Under the pieces are notes generated by a model. It ran no database searches. It was not told the origin of the DNA and was given only the letters and a program-made list of their open reading frames with translations. 64,000 nucleotides of DNA. It comes from Candidatus Hydrogenisulfobacillus filiaventi (GTDB lineage Bacteria > Bacillota > Sulfobacillia > Sulfobacillales > R501). Shown piece by piece: positions 1 through 8,146 of the stretch. Location: the NCBI GenBank assembly GCA_902809825.1, contig LR778114.1, positions 1,860,001 through 1,924,000 of the forward strand, written 5' to 3'. Every line of letters begins with the position of its first letter. Position 1 is the stretch's first letter. The translations under genes were made by a program, and so were the position numbers.

Positions 1-95
1 GGGTTCGCCTCCGCGCACTCCGGGCACAACAGGGCGCATCGCCCATCCCGGGTGTCCCAGAGAAAGCCGTAGATGCGCAGGTTCGATCCGGGCAT
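1..95 (-). CDS. Partial small zinc-ribbon-like protein
   Basis: The gene runs off the left edge; 31 residues are visible, starting MPGSNLRIYGFLWDTRDGRC. A CPEC motif near the cut end suggests half of a zinc ribbon. A GGGAGG ribosome binding site lies about 9 bases before the ATG. It has the leftward orientation of most genes in the element. The function cannot be given from this fragment. Confidence 0.6.
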   Translation of the reverse strand, partial: MPGSNLRIYGFLWDTRDGRCALLCPECAEAN

Positions 96-243
96 TCGAC
101 ATCGCCTCCCGGCTCTGCGCTGATCGCCGCGCCCGCATGCTACAATGACGCCGATGCCGATGAGGAGGAGCGGGTTCGCACGTGCCCTGTGCACGAGCGG
201 AGTCGTTCCTGGAGAGCGCCGGAATCGAGGAGGAGCAGGAGCC

Positions 244-645
244 ATGACCACCACCTATCGACCGCAGCCGCTGGCGCGAGCTTGGCAAGCCGTTGTGGAG
301 GGGAGGCTCGACCCGCACATTGCGCTGGGCGACTTTCTGGACGACTGGCGGAGAGCCCCGTCGACTGATCGGGCGCTCCTCATCGTGGACCCGATCCCGG
401 ACAGCGCGGATCCGACCGTCCATCGCTGGGGCGCGTTCGCGGCCGCGCTCGTGGAGCATCTCACCCGGACGGAGGGACTGCCCACGCCGCCCTGGGCGTT
501 CGACGAGCGCTGGGTGCTGCCGGAGCCGTGGTTCATGCTGGGGCGCGGCGCGCTGTGGGCCTGGCAGATGGTCGCGACGCCTCCGGCCTGGAAGCGGCGG
601 CGCATCTTCGGCGGCGATGAGACCATGCTGATCGGCCGGGTTTGA
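244..645 (+). CDS. Conserved hypothetical protein, partner-like to nucleotidyltransferase-fold proteins
   Basis: This 133-residue protein starts at an ATG preceded by GAGGAGGAGCAGGAG. A TACAAT box at 141-146 could be its -10. The composition, with aligned tryptophans, a PPWAF stretch and a C-terminal KRRRIFGGDE tail, resembles a widespread family of unknown function. I recall that family beside DUF6036-type nucleotidyltransferase genes; such a gene does occur at the other end of this element (56646-57212). It is one of few rightward genes here and is convergent with the next. Family assignment is from memory, so the function is open. Confidence 0.6.
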   Translation: MTTTYRPQPLARAWQAVVEGRLDPHIALGDFLDDWRRAPSTDRALLIVDPIPDSADPTVHRWGAFAAALVEHLTRTEGLPTPPWAFDERWVLPEPWFMLGRGALWAWQMVATPPAWKRRRIFGGDETMLIGRV

Positions 646-662
646 GGGTGCCTGCCCACCGC

Positions 663-1013
663 TCAGAGTGCCGCCGCGTCGGCCTCCGCCAGCAGGAGAG
701 GCGGGCTGTCGGCCATGGCCGCCAGCAGGCGGGCGCCCCGCAGCGCGGCCTCCCGGGCCATCGGGGTCGATGAGGGAAAGGGCGGATCTCGCAGTTGTGC
801 GCACGCATGCGCAACGGCCGCCAGACGCCGCACCTCGTCCAACGGCATGCAGATCCAATAGCCGCCGTCTTTTTGGACGCCCCCAACCAAATCCCACAGC
901 ATCCGGGGCTCTCCAGACGCCGGGTGGACGCGCATCAGGATTCCGGCCGCCTCCCGCAGTGCAACCATCGGTGGCCGCGGCACAAAATAATACGCCTCCA
1001 TGCGCTCACGCAC
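663..1013 (-). CDS. Hypothetical protein
   Basis: This 116-residue protein was not recognised. It starts at a GTG (an ATG twelve bases later is possible) that overlaps the stop of the upstream gene by eight bases, so the two are probably translationally coupled; GGAGGC lies just upstream. The N-terminal half is rich in hydrophobic and Arg residues and the C-terminal half is Ala/Leu-rich and probably helical. There is no signal peptide or membrane segment. Confidence 0.6.
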   Translation of the reverse strand: MRERMEAYYFVPRPPMVALREAAGILMRVHPASGEPRMLWDLVGGVQKDGGYWICMPLDEVRRLAAVAHACAQLRDPPFPSSTPMAREAALRGARLLAAMADSPPLLLAEADAAAL

Positions 1014-1581
1014 GCGCCTCCGCCTCCGTCCGCACCCCCATGGGTGCCGCTCCCAGCCATGTGGGGCGCGCCACCGCCATGCCCCAGACCGCCGCGACTC
1101 CGATCCCGATGGCTCGACCCACGGTGGCCTCGTGCTCCGCCCGCATCACGGCGTGCGCCGGGTCCATCGGCTCCGGATCGCGATCCGTCACCTCCACCAT
1201 CACGTCGCCCAACTCCACGCCCCATCTCTCCGCTGTGCGGCGATCGACGATGATGGGAGCCATCGATTGCAACAAGCGCAACTCGGCAATTGGGCGGACC
1301 TCCTCCTCCCGCTGCACCACCCACGCCATGGGCCGGATCGCCTCCGTGACACGGCGCAGACCGGCGACATCCTCCAATCGGTGGACCCGCGGGGCAGGCA
1401 TCCACACCGGCTCCGGCGGCAGCAGGCCAAGGGCCCTCCATCTGGCGGCGTCCAGCAGCGCCTGCTCAAGCACCCGATCCCCGTTGGCGGAGAAAGGAGC
1501 CGACGTGCGCCAGACGCGGGCCACAATTTCCCCGGTGGACGGGCGCATCACCGGTTGCAGCGCATACTGCACCACCCGCAA
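1006..1581 (-). CDS. Hypothetical protein
   Basis: This 191-residue protein was not recognised. The start is a TTG with AGGAGG seven bases upstream. The N-terminal 60 residues look like a small beta-rich domain followed by Pro-rich sequence; the middle is charged and helical. The C-terminus is Ala/Gly-rich and weakly hydrophobic but not a clear membrane segment. It sits in a leftward run with 663-1013 and 1616-1966. Confidence 0.6.
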   Translation of the reverse strand: MRVVQYALQPVMRPSTGEIVARVWRTSAPFSANGDRVLEQALLDAARWRALGLLPPEPVWMPAPRVHRLEDVAGLRRVTEAIRPMAWVVQREEEVRPIAELRLLQSMAPIIVDRRTAERWGVELGDVMVEVTDRDPEPMDPAHAVMRAEHEATVGRAIGIGVAAVWGMAVARPTWLGAAPMGVRTEAEARA

Positions 1582-1615
1582 TGCGGATCCTCCTCATCAT
1601 CCAGATCCAGATTGC

Positions 1616-1966
1616 TTAAAACGCATGGTCGGATCGTTGACCGGTTACCTCATCCTCTGGCGATTGGCCACGCACCCAAGTGGCCCATCGAAGGCCACGC
1701 AGCCAACTCCACCACGCCAGGCGGCGCACCCATCCCGGCCTCAGCGGCACGACCCATGGGCCTATGGGCGCCACCCAGGATCTGCGGGCGATCCGCGCGG
1801 CGGCCAGCGACGTGACCGCCGCCAATCCGCGCTGTGGGCGATGGCGCCGACGACGACCCACAGGCGATGCAGAGCGTCCGGATTGCCAGACGACGCCCAG
1901 CCAAGCCCCAATGACAAACGCCCAGGCCACCAGAGGAGCCAGGATCGCCAGCAACTCCAGCGCCAT
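1616..1966 (-). CDS. Small membrane protein
   Basis: This 116-residue protein opens with one strong hydrophobic segment (about residues 3-28, MALELLAILAPLVAWAFVIG) and continues as a very basic, Trp/Arg-rich cytoplasmic tail. AGGAGGCC lies eight bases before the ATG. It could be a membrane-anchored phage accessory protein; no family was recognised. Confidence 0.55.
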   Translation of the reverse strand: MALELLAILAPLVAWAFVIGAWLGVVWQSGRSASPVGRRRRHRPQRGLAAVTSLAAARIARRSWVAPIGPWVVPLRPGWVRRLAWWSWLRGLRWATWVRGQSPEDEVTGQRSDHAF

Positions 1967-2009
1967 GCCAAGGCCTCCTGTTCCAAGGCACCTCGCTGAG
2001 GCTCCGCCA

Positions 2010-2747
2010 TCATCGAGCCTTCGCGACCAGCGGGCGCCGTCGCTCCTGTCGCGAGGCCAACCACGCCACCCAGGCCTTGGCGGCCCGCCGCTCGTCCACG
2101 GTCACACCGGGCAGATCCGGCGTGATCAAGGTGACGGGCAGACCCAGCCGAGCGGAGGCTCGACCGACATAGCGGCGCAGATTGTCCGCATGGGATCGAC
2201 TGACCCCGTTGGCCAGCAGGTCGTCCCGCCATTCGTTCAGCAACGGATCATAATCCATCAGCGGCTTGCCGATCGATCGAGGCCGGGAGGCGGCGGGCTC
2301 CTCGGCCTCCACCACCAGCTCCACCATCTCCTCGACGGGGGCCTCCGAACCCTTCGATACTGTCGGCTCCTCCTTCGCCGTGCTCACGGCGGCCATGCGA
2401 CTCCAGGTCTCGCCCACGATTGCGTCCCACCGCTCCAGGTCGTTGGGTCCGGCCAACGCCGCTTCCCACTCCAGCTCGATGGACGGATCGTATGGCACCG
2501 GATCCCGCGCAAGGCCGCGCAGAGGCGCCCAGAACCGCCGCAGGCCGGTCACGAACTCGGCCAGACCCCAGGCAAGGCCCGCATCCTCCCAGTGATCCCA
2601 GACCCGCTCCCACAGGGCGTACCAGCGCCACTGGCGACCGTACTCCCGCTGCGTCTCGGGGGACGGGTCCCCGTCCCCGCGCCACTTCCTCCAAGCCGCC
2701 CGGGCCGCGCGGAACTCGGGCAGCACCGCATCCTTGTCGTTCCGCAT
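2010..2747 (-). CDS. Hypothetical protein with SAM-like C-terminal helices
   Basis: This 245-residue protein starts at an ATG preceded by GAGGGGATGGGCG. The first 110 residues are Trp/Arg-rich and helical, then comes an acidic linker (about 125-155). The last 90 residues contain LLNEWRDDLLANGVSRSHAD, which resembles the SAM-like core-binding fold of tyrosine recombinases; no catalytic recombinase domain follows. It may be a DNA-binding accessory protein, but that is inference from a short resemblance. Confidence 0.6.
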   Translation of the reverse strand: MRNDKDAVLPEFRAARAAWRKWRGDGDPSPETQREYGRQWRWYALWERVWDHWEDAGLAWGLAEFVTGLRRFWAPLRGLARDPVPYDPSIELEWEAALAGPNDLERWDAIVGETWSRMAAVSTAKEEPTVSKGSEAPVEEMVELVVEAEEPAASRPRSIGKPLMDYDPLLNEWRDDLLANGVSRSHADNLRRYVGRASARLGLPVTLITPDLPGVTVDERRAAKAWVAWLASRQERRRPLVAKAR

Positions 2748-2816
2748 CGCCCATCCCCTCGTCTTCCTCGAATCCTCGCGACGATCATCCTGAATTGGTG
2801 GCGGAGGATCCGACGT

Positions 2817-3065
2817 TCAGCCCCCGTCGTTCTCCTCCATCTCCGCCCACGGCACGCGGAGCTGTGCCAGCACCTGTCGTGTGCCGGGATCATAGGCGGT
2901 GCCGCACGACTCGCACACCACATACTCTCGCCCATACCGCAGGCGTGCCTGGGGACCGTCGCCGGTGTTCTCCCAGGCCAGCCGATCCATGCGGCGCTCG
3001 CCGCAGACCGGGCAGGCGAACCGATCCTGCACCAATGGATCATCAACGTGATCGTGGTAGGCCAC
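2817..3065 (-). CDS. Zinc-ribbon protein
   Basis: This 82-residue protein has two Cys pairs, CPVCG near residue 19 and CESCG near residue 51, as in a treble-clef zinc ribbon. The start is a GTG with GGAGGCG upstream. Such proteins are common in phage early regions. The target is unknown. Confidence 0.65.
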   Translation of the reverse strand: MAYHDHVDDPLVQDRFACPVCGERRMDRLAWENTGDGPQARLRYGREYVVCESCGTAYDPGTRQVLAQLRVPWAEMEENDGG

Positions 3066-3090
3066 TCCCGCATCGCCTCCGTGATCCGGC

Positions 3091-3903
3091 CTAGCCGTGC
3101 CGCACCAGCATCCCTCGCCGCTCCGCCAAGCTCAGGAACGCATCCACATGATCGTTCAGATCCCCGATGGCCGCCGCCTCCGCATCGTCCGGATCGAGGA
3201 GGCTGGCCATCTCATGGGCCACGCTGGTCCGCAGCTCGGCCTCCGCCTGCTCCCGGCTTGGATAGGTGGCGACGAACTCCGATTCGATCGGGTTGTCCGT
3301 CGCCGTGGCCCACAAGCCCCCCGCCGTCGGCGCCAGCCAGAACCCTGTGACGGCCTCCGGTCGATCCGCCAGCAACGTCCATCGCAGGATTGGCTGCCCC
3401 ACGTTCTCCTCCGGCGTCTCCAGCATCGCCGCGATGATTTTCCTCACCTGCGACGCCTGATTCGCCTCATCGCCTCCTTTCCGATGCCGCCGGATCCACA
3501 CCAGCAGAGCCTCCCGCCATGCCGTGTCGCTATCGCCTTCCGATCCCACCCACCCGGCCACGTTCGTCAGCAGCTGGCCCAGCCGCTGGTTCGGGGTCGT
3601 CCGCCATGCCAGGTCCAGCGCCCGCAACACCGTCTCCTGCTCGACGCCCAGTGGGGGGGCAGCCGCCGCGCCCAAGGCCAGCAGAGCCTGGTACCACTCC
3701 TCGTCGAAAGGATGCCACCAGCTCCGCCAGCCCCTGGATTCGGCCGTCTCGGCCACCACCCGGATGATCGGCCATTCGCTGTGCGCCATCCAGGCTCGAC
3801 GCAGGGCCGCCACCATCCACGGGATCCGATCCGGATTGAGGCGGAACCATCCGATCTCCACAGGAACAGGTAGAGTGCTCGGCAGATCTCCCATTGAACT
3901 CAT
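3091..3903 (-). CDS. Hypothetical protein, coupled to the cytosine methyltransferase gene
   Basis: This 270-residue protein was not identified. Its ATG overlaps the stop of the methyltransferase gene as ATGA, so translation is probably coupled. The part around residues 85-115 (VLRALDLAWRTTPNQRLGQL) resembles a small helical motif seen in DUF1040/YihD-like proteins. The C-terminal third is acidic. A role accessory to DNA modification is only inferred from position. Confidence 0.65.
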   Translation of the reverse strand: MSSMGDLPSTLPVPVEIGWFRLNPDRIPWMVAALRRAWMAHSEWPIIRVVAETAESRGWRSWWHPFDEEWYQALLALGAAAAPPLGVEQETVLRALDLAWRTTPNQRLGQLLTNVAGWVGSEGDSDTAWREALLVWIRRHRKGGDEANQASQVRKIIAAMLETPEENVGQPILRWTLLADRPEAVTGFWLAPTAGGLWATATDNPIESEFVATYPSREQAEAELRTSVAHEMASLLDPDDAEAAAIGDLNDHVDAFLSLAERRGMLVRHG

Positions 3904-5066
3904 GCGCTATCGCCTCCTACACCAGGTCGGGCATCCCCCACGCCATCCAAGCCGGGCCAATCCGAGGCCAGGATCGCCTGGGGGTCCAACCCCTCCAGTG
4001 CGGCCCGGACGCGGGCCAGCACCCACCACCCCATCGGCACGGCGACGGCGTTGCCGATCAGCCGATAGCGCACGGAGTCGACCAGCCGCTTGGCCGGCTC
4101 CCCCTCGGTCCAGTCGTTTGGGAATCCCTGCAGGCGTTCCGCCTCCCTCGGCGTCAGCCGGCGCACCGTTGTGCGACGTCCCGGCGACGGATGCGGCACT
4201 ATCAAGGTGTCCGCTGACGGATCCCCCCGCCATTTCGTCGGGACGGTCAGCGCGACCGCTTGCCGCTCCGTCGCGGTAAGGGCGAACATGGGATCGGACG
4301 ATCCTCGCACGCGCACATCGCGTCCGATGCCCCGCGCCCCGTGATTGACGTGCCGGATGCTGCCGAAGATCATCGGCCCTTCTCCGCCACAGGCGCCACA
4401 GGTCGCTGACCCCAGGTCCCCCACGATCCCGCGTCGTCGGCCCCAGCGGCCATGGTCGTCAGCGCCGTTCGCAGATCCTCCGGCAGCGTCCTGCCCCGCG
4501 CCACGGCCCGGCGCAGGATGCCCCGCGCGGCCAGGGGACTCAAGCAGTATTTGGCCGGAGCGTTCTCCTCCAAAATCCGCGACAAGGAAGACACGACGGC
4601 GCTGTTGGGGGACTCCGAAATATTGCGCGTCCAGCACTCGCCACGCGAGTTCACGAGCCCCGAGGTCCCGAAACGCGGCGAGGACAGCCGCGAAATCTCG
4701 TCCACGGTTGGTGGAAAGAGCTCCAGGGACGTTCTCCCATACAGCCAGAGCAGGGCGGACTCCGGCGATGATCCGGATCGCCTCCCAGAACAGACCACTG
4801 CGGCTTCCCTCCAATCCAGCCCGAGGACCGGCCACGGAGAAATCCTGGCATGGGCTGCCGAAGGCGACCACGTCCACCGGCTCCAGGTCGCCGGGATGCA
4901 CCCGCCTGATGTCCCCGAACCGGCGCACGGACGGCCAGTGCCGTGCCAGGACGGACGTGGCGTGGCGGTCGATCTCGATCTGCCAGGCGACCTCCATGCC
5001 CGCCTGCTCGGCGGCCAGATCGAAGCCGCCGATGCCGGAGAAGATGCTGCCGATCCTGATGGGCAT
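3900..5066 (-). CDS. DNA (cytosine-5) methyltransferase
   Basis: This 388-residue enzyme transfers methyl from S-adenosylmethionine to C5 of cytosine. The family motifs appear in order: FSGIGGFD (I, SAM binding), GSPCQDFSVAG (IV, catalytic Cys), ENVPG (VI, Glu), QRRRVFLV (VIII), a variable recognition region with two CxxC-like elements, RRLTPREAERLQGFP (IX) and GNAVAVPM (X). The chosen ATG begins MPIRIGSIFSGIGGFD, typical for the family; longer upstream frames are not needed. No cognate endonuclease is adjacent, which fits an orphan phage enzyme for evading host restriction. The GGGTGCGACA motif lies 31 bases upstream. Confidence 0.92.
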   Translation of the reverse strand: MPIRIGSIFSGIGGFDLAAEQAGMEVAWQIEIDRHATSVLARHWPSVRRFGDIRRVHPGDLEPVDVVAFGSPCQDFSVAGPRAGLEGSRSGLFWEAIRIIAGVRPALAVWENVPGALSTNRGRDFAAVLAAFRDLGARELAWRVLDAQYFGVPQQRRRVFLVADFGGERSGQILLESPGRAGHPAPGRGAGQDAAGGSANGADDHGRWGRRRGIVGDLGSATCGACGGEGPMIFGSIRHVNHGARGIGRDVRVRGSSDPMFALTATERQAVALTVPTKWRGDPSADTLIVPHPSPGRRTTVRRLTPREAERLQGFPNDWTEGEPAKRLVDSVRYRLIGNAVAVPMGWWVLARVRAALEGLDPQAILASDWPGLDGVGDARPGVGGDSA

Positions 5067-5132
5067 GCGCACCGTCCCCCTCCCCCCGATTCCAACGGGT
5101 GCGACACCACCGACCATCCTCCGCAAAACACG

Positions 5133-5164
5133 AGCGCCGCATCGCTCCGGGGCGATGCGGCGCT
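5133..5164 (-). terminator. Strong intergenic hairpin
   Basis: A perfect 13-bp stem (arms 5133-5145 and 5152-5164) with a 6-base loop lies between the two methyltransferase genes. No clear T run follows on the leftward strand, so it may be a terminator, an RNA-stability element or an attenuator. Confidence 0.5.
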
Positions 5165-5209
5165 TCCCGATCCTTGTGATGCCAAGCGTACCACGAGGCA
5201 GGCCATCCG

Positions 5210-6172
5210 TCAAGGCCCTTCCGACCACCACGGCAGCGCCTGCTGAGCGCATCGCCGCTGGATGATGGGCAGGTACGCCGGGTTCAGCTCGATGCCCCAC
5301 CCAGTCCGTCCGTTCCGTTGCGCGGCCACCAACGTGGTGCCCGACCCGGCGAACGGGTCCAGCACGACATCGCCAGGCTGGCTGGCGATGAGGATCACCC
5401 GCTCGGCCAACGCGAGAGGAAACGTTGCGTAGTGGGATCCCCCCGCCCCCCGGGCGTGCAGGACCCAGACATCGCGCAGGTGCCTGCGACCGCTCCCCTC
5501 GTTCTTGAACCCGGTGTGGGGCTTGTATGGACCCCCCAGATTCCAAGACTCGCCGGATCGGTCCCGCCGCTGCCGCTGGGGGTCCGTCCGCGCGGGCTCG
5601 GTGGCGGCCTCCAGATCGTAGTAGTAGTTTGGGGACTTGGCCAGCAGGAACACATGCTCATGGGATCGCGTGGGCCGATCCCGCACGCTCTCCGGCAGAG
5701 GGGCTGGCTTGGCCCAGATGATGTCGCTGCGCAGGATCCAGCCATCGGCCTGCAGGGCGAACGCCAGCCTCCACGGCACGCCCAGCAGCTGCTTGTCGGG
5801 TAGCACGGCGGTGCCCTGGGGCGCCGCATTGGCCCAGGCGGATTGACCGTGCGCCCACCGCTCCCGATCCCCGGCGCTCAGCACCCTGCGACCCCGACCG
5901 TACGTGTCGGCGATGACCACCCACAGGGTGCCGTCATCCCGTAGCACCCGATGCACCTCCCGGAACACCGCCACCAATCGGCCGATGTACTCGTCGATGG
6001 ATGGCTCCAGGCCAATCTGCCGCTCGACGCCATAATCCCGCAACTGGAAATACGGTGGCGAGGTCACGCAGGCCCTGACCGAGGCGTCCGGCAGGCGACG
6101 CAGCGTCTCCTCCGCATCACCGATCCAGACCAGCGCCGATCCGGTGGCTGTGCGCCATGCGGGGTCCATCAA
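5210..6172 (-). CDS. DNA adenine-N6 or cytosine-N4 methyltransferase
   Basis: This 320-residue enzyme belongs to the beta-class exocyclic amino methyltransferases. The catalytic TSPPY motif is near residue 38 and the SAM-binding DPFAGSGTT motif near residue 265, the reversed order that marks the class. A target-recognition region with WAKPAPLPESVRDRPTRSHE lies between. AGGTGAGG precedes the ATG. Whether it methylates adenine or cytosine N4 cannot be told from SPPY alone. It is the second of three element-borne methyltransferases. Confidence 0.9.
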   Translation of the reverse strand: MMDPAWRTATGSALVWIGDAEETLRRLPDASVRACVTSPPYFQLRDYGVERQIGLEPSIDEYIGRLVAVFREVHRVLRDDGTLWVVIADTYGRGRRVLSAGDRERWAHGQSAWANAAPQGTAVLPDKQLLGVPWRLAFALQADGWILRSDIIWAKPAPLPESVRDRPTRSHEHVFLLAKSPNYYYDLEAATEPARTDPQRQRRDRSGESWNLGGPYKPHTGFKNEGSGRRHLRDVWVLHARGAGGSHYATFPLALAERVILIASQPGDVVLDPFAGSGTTLVAAQRNGRTGWGIELNPAYLPIIQRRCAQQALPWWSEGP

Positions 6173-6175
6173 TCC

Positions 6176-6427
6176 TCACCTCGCCGGGCAGAGATTGGCG
6201 ATCGCGCCACCATCGCAAGAGGGGCCTGGGGCCCACGGCAGAAAAGCCGACGGGTCGGCCGCACCGGCGCGCGAACGGGCCCAGAAGCGGGCATCCAGTC
6301 GGGACAGCGTCCGGACATGCCGTTCGGTGAGGACAGCGGTCCGGTGCCGGGGGATGCCCCCGGCCAACACGCCTTGGGGGGATTGGCGAACGAGACATTT
6401 TCTGGCTACAGACGCCTTGCAGATCAT
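6176..6427 (-). CDS. Possible small hypothetical protein
   Basis: An 83-residue reading frame ends three bases before the next start codon. Its later codons have the C/G-ending bias of real genes here, and the C-terminus contains several Cys and Trp residues. No good ribosome binding site is visible before the ATG, so the start is uncertain. The stretch could instead be the untranslated leader of the methyltransferase gene. Confidence 0.35.
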   Translation of the reverse strand: MICKASVARKCLVRQSPQGVLAGGIPRHRTAVLTERHVRTLSRLDARFWARSRAGAADPSAFLPWAPGPSCDGGAIANLCPAR

Positions 6428-6506
6428 GCCAAGGACGCTCCCACGACCGTCTAATCACGACACATGATGAATGAGCTTTCGGCCATCCGGCTACTCCTTT
6501 CCGTAC

Positions 6507-6536
6507 TTGAACGTGCTCCGCGTGGCGGCTTACATT
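6507..6536 (+). promoter_or_regulatory. Promoter for the acetyltransferase gene
   Basis: TTGAAC (6507-6512) and TACATT (6531-6536) are separated by 18 bases. The element lies inside the longest possible frame of the acetyltransferase, arguing that translation starts downstream at 6591. Confidence 0.5.
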
Positions 6537-6561
6537 CGATTTCGACGGAGGCGATCGGATC

Positions 6562-6594
6562 ATGATCCGGACTTTTTGGATCGAAAAGCCATGA
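6562..6594 (+). CDS. Ten-residue leader peptide coupled to the acetyltransferase
   Basis: A GGAGG site lies nine bases before this ATG, which opens a ten-codon frame, MIRTFWIEKP. Its TGA overlaps the ATG of the acetyltransferase (ATGA). The downstream start has no ribosome binding site of its own, so ribosomes probably reach it through the leader. It could act in translational coupling or attenuation. It is too short to judge by codon bias. Confidence 0.4.
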   Translation: MIRTFWIEKP

Positions 6595-7280
6595 GCCACC
6601 TCATCTTGCGGGAAGGACGGGCAACAGACCTTGTGGCCGTCTTGCCTCGAATGGCACGGGATTTCCCTGGAGATGAGCGGATGCCCCCAGTCCAGATGAC
6701 GCGGTTGCTCCGTCGTGGGCGATACCGGTTGTTCCTGGCTTGGCATCCACTACTGGAGGAGATGGTGGGTTACGCCTGCGTTTTCGATCCGCCAGCCATT
6801 CCGGTGCTCTGGCTGGACTACATGGCCATCGAGCCCCGATTCCGGAGTGCAGGCTATGGCACGCTTTTGTTCAATCGATTGGCCCAAATCCGTCCCGATG
6901 CCCTCGGGATGGTGTTCGAGGTCGAGCCGGTGGATGCGCTGGAAGCGGGCCAACGCGCCGAACAGGAGCGCCGGATCGCGTTTTATCGCCGACTGGGAGC
7001 CCAATGCGTGACGGATCAGTACCAATTCCCGAATGCCGACGGAGGACGGCCCATGGGCTTGTGGGTCCGGTTGTCTCCCGGGGTCAAGATCCTGCCAGCC
7101 GAGGTGTCGCGCAAGGCCGTCATGGCGGCGTTCGACACGCTGCACGCCGATGTGCCCCAGCGGGATCGCCTGCTGCGGGAGATTCTGCCCCATATTGCAG
7201 ACGCGCATGCGCCATCACCGTGTGCCATGACGCTTTCGCCACCCGTCGGCCAACAAGAGTCCGGCCGACAGCGCCAGTAG
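6591..7280 (+). CDS. GNAT-family N-acetyltransferase
   Basis: The protein starts MSHLILREGRATDLVAVLPR and is about 229 residues. The GNAT signature appears as LDYMAIEPRFRSAGYGTLLF, with the acetyl-CoA-binding R/Q-x-x-G-x-G/A step as RSAGYG. A C-terminal extension beyond the fold (about residue 150 on) is of unknown use. The substrate cannot be predicted. It is a rightward gene with its own promoter inside a leftward region, typical of a cargo (moron) gene expressed in the lysogen. Its 3' end overlaps the convergent gene. Confidence 0.75.
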   Translation: MSHLILREGRATDLVAVLPRMARDFPGDERMPPVQMTRLLRRGRYRLFLAWHPLLEEMVGYACVFDPPAIPVLWLDYMAIEPRFRSAGYGTLLFNRLAQIRPDALGMVFEVEPVDALEAGQRAEQERRIAFYRRLGAQCVTDQYQFPNADGGRPMGLWVRLSPGVKILPAEVSRKAVMAAFDTLHADVPQRDRLLREILPHIADAHAPSPCAMTLSPPVGQQESGRQRQ

Positions 7281-7391
7281 AATCCCCTCGAACGGACTCT
7301 GCGAAGATGGTCCGGTCCACCGTATGCCGGCTCCGAGCACATCAAACAGGCCGATAACCGTTTCTAGGATTGCTATCACGACGGCATCCAC
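7215..7391 (-). CDS. Small two-segment membrane protein
   Basis: The GTG start is preceded by GGAG five bases upstream and gives 58 residues with two hydrophobic stretches (about 2-20 and 35-50) and a basic C-terminus. It overlaps the 3' end of the acetyltransferase gene tail to tail. It could be a holin-like or superinfection-type small membrane protein, but no family is recognised. Confidence 0.5.
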   Translation of the reverse strand: MDAVVIAILETVIGLFDVLGAGIRWTGPSSQSPFEGILLALSAGLLLADGWRKRHGTR

Positions 7392-7439
7392 TTCTTCTCC
7401 GTTTTCTCGCGAGGAACATGGCGCGAGCCCATAAGGAAT

Positions 7440-7484
7440 CCGTTCTGCAACTCGTGGACAAAAGTCGCACGAGCTGCAGAACGG
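7440..7484. other. Long imperfect palindrome
   Basis: Arms 7440-7456 and 7468-7484 pair over 16 of 17 positions (one A/C mismatch) around an 11-base loop. No T run follows on either strand, which is against a simple terminator. It lies upstream of the small membrane gene at 7391 and may be a protein-binding site or an RNA structure. Confidence 0.55.
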
Positions 7485-7620
7485 TTTGGCTGTGGCCAGG
7501 CCTGAGCGGGTTGGCGGGTGGGCTGAACGGCCTGTGCAACCGGATTCCGCACCGACAGGAAGCCTATTGGGACGGCACCCGGTTGTGGCGCCGCGCAAGC
7601 GCCCATTGCCGCCGGCGGCG

Positions 7621-7827
7621 TTAATCCCCCCAATGCAGGTCCGGCGCCAACAGACAGACCGCGCCGAAGCTCATCCAGATTACGTGGTCGACCCAGGCTG
7701 GCCAGGCCCGCATGTGGGAGAACAGCCCCACGATCCCAATGCCCATCCCGACCAGGCTCAACAGGCTCAAACCGCTTATCAGCCCGCCCAACGACCACAT
7801 CATCCATCGCTGTTGCATGTGGGTCAT
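7621..7827 (-). CDS. Small two-segment membrane protein
   Basis: The chosen ATG (MTHMQQRWMMWSLGG) has AAGGGAG just upstream; a longer form from 7887 is possible. The 68-residue product has two hydrophobic segments (about 8-32 and 42-60) separated by a short polar turn. Together with the gene at 7215-7391 it makes a pair of tiny membrane proteins. No family is recognised. Confidence 0.5.
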   Translation of the reverse strand: MTHMQQRWMMWSLGGLISGLSLLSLVGMGIGIVGLFSHMRAWPAWVDHVIWMSFGAVCLLAPDLHWGD

Positions 7828-8129
7828 TTCTCCCTTCCAACCCGGCAGGTCCGCCCAACGCTGCTGGTGCCATTCCCCGTTGCACATGCAACGGAAATCG
7901 CCAAAAGTGGGCGCGGCAAGGCTCTCCTTGTGGCTGCCGTCGCCCGATGGGTCCGCGGGTGGGGAAGGGCCGCACCGGAGCCTGGCACAACGCCGGCTAT
8001 CCGCTTCGTTTTCGGTAATCCACCCGGCGACGGGGGTGGGTCGATTCCTGTCGCAGAGTGGGCGGCCGAGCGGGCAGGAAACCGGGTTTCGTGCGGAGAA
8101 CCCACACTCTGGAGGAGTTGTCTAGCCAT
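7824..8129 (-). other. Ambiguous coding region
   Basis: A 101-residue leftward frame ends with an ATGA overlap onto the small membrane gene, which favours a real coupled gene. However, another frame here reads a plausible Trp-rich extension of that gene (MCNGEWHQQRWADL). I could not decide which frame is used. The rest of the stretch up to 8146 shows no further gene. Confidence 0.3.
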
Positions 8130-8146
8130 CCAGGAGGCATCGCCGC

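Noticed and set aside
668-1999. Long rightward reading frames opposite several leftward genes (also 1680-3350, 25266-27080, 41812-44070 and others)
   Set aside because: They mirror leftward genes that have family matches or ribosome binding sites, have Pro/Arg/Ala/His-rich composition typical of antisense frames in GC-rich DNA, and lack start signals.
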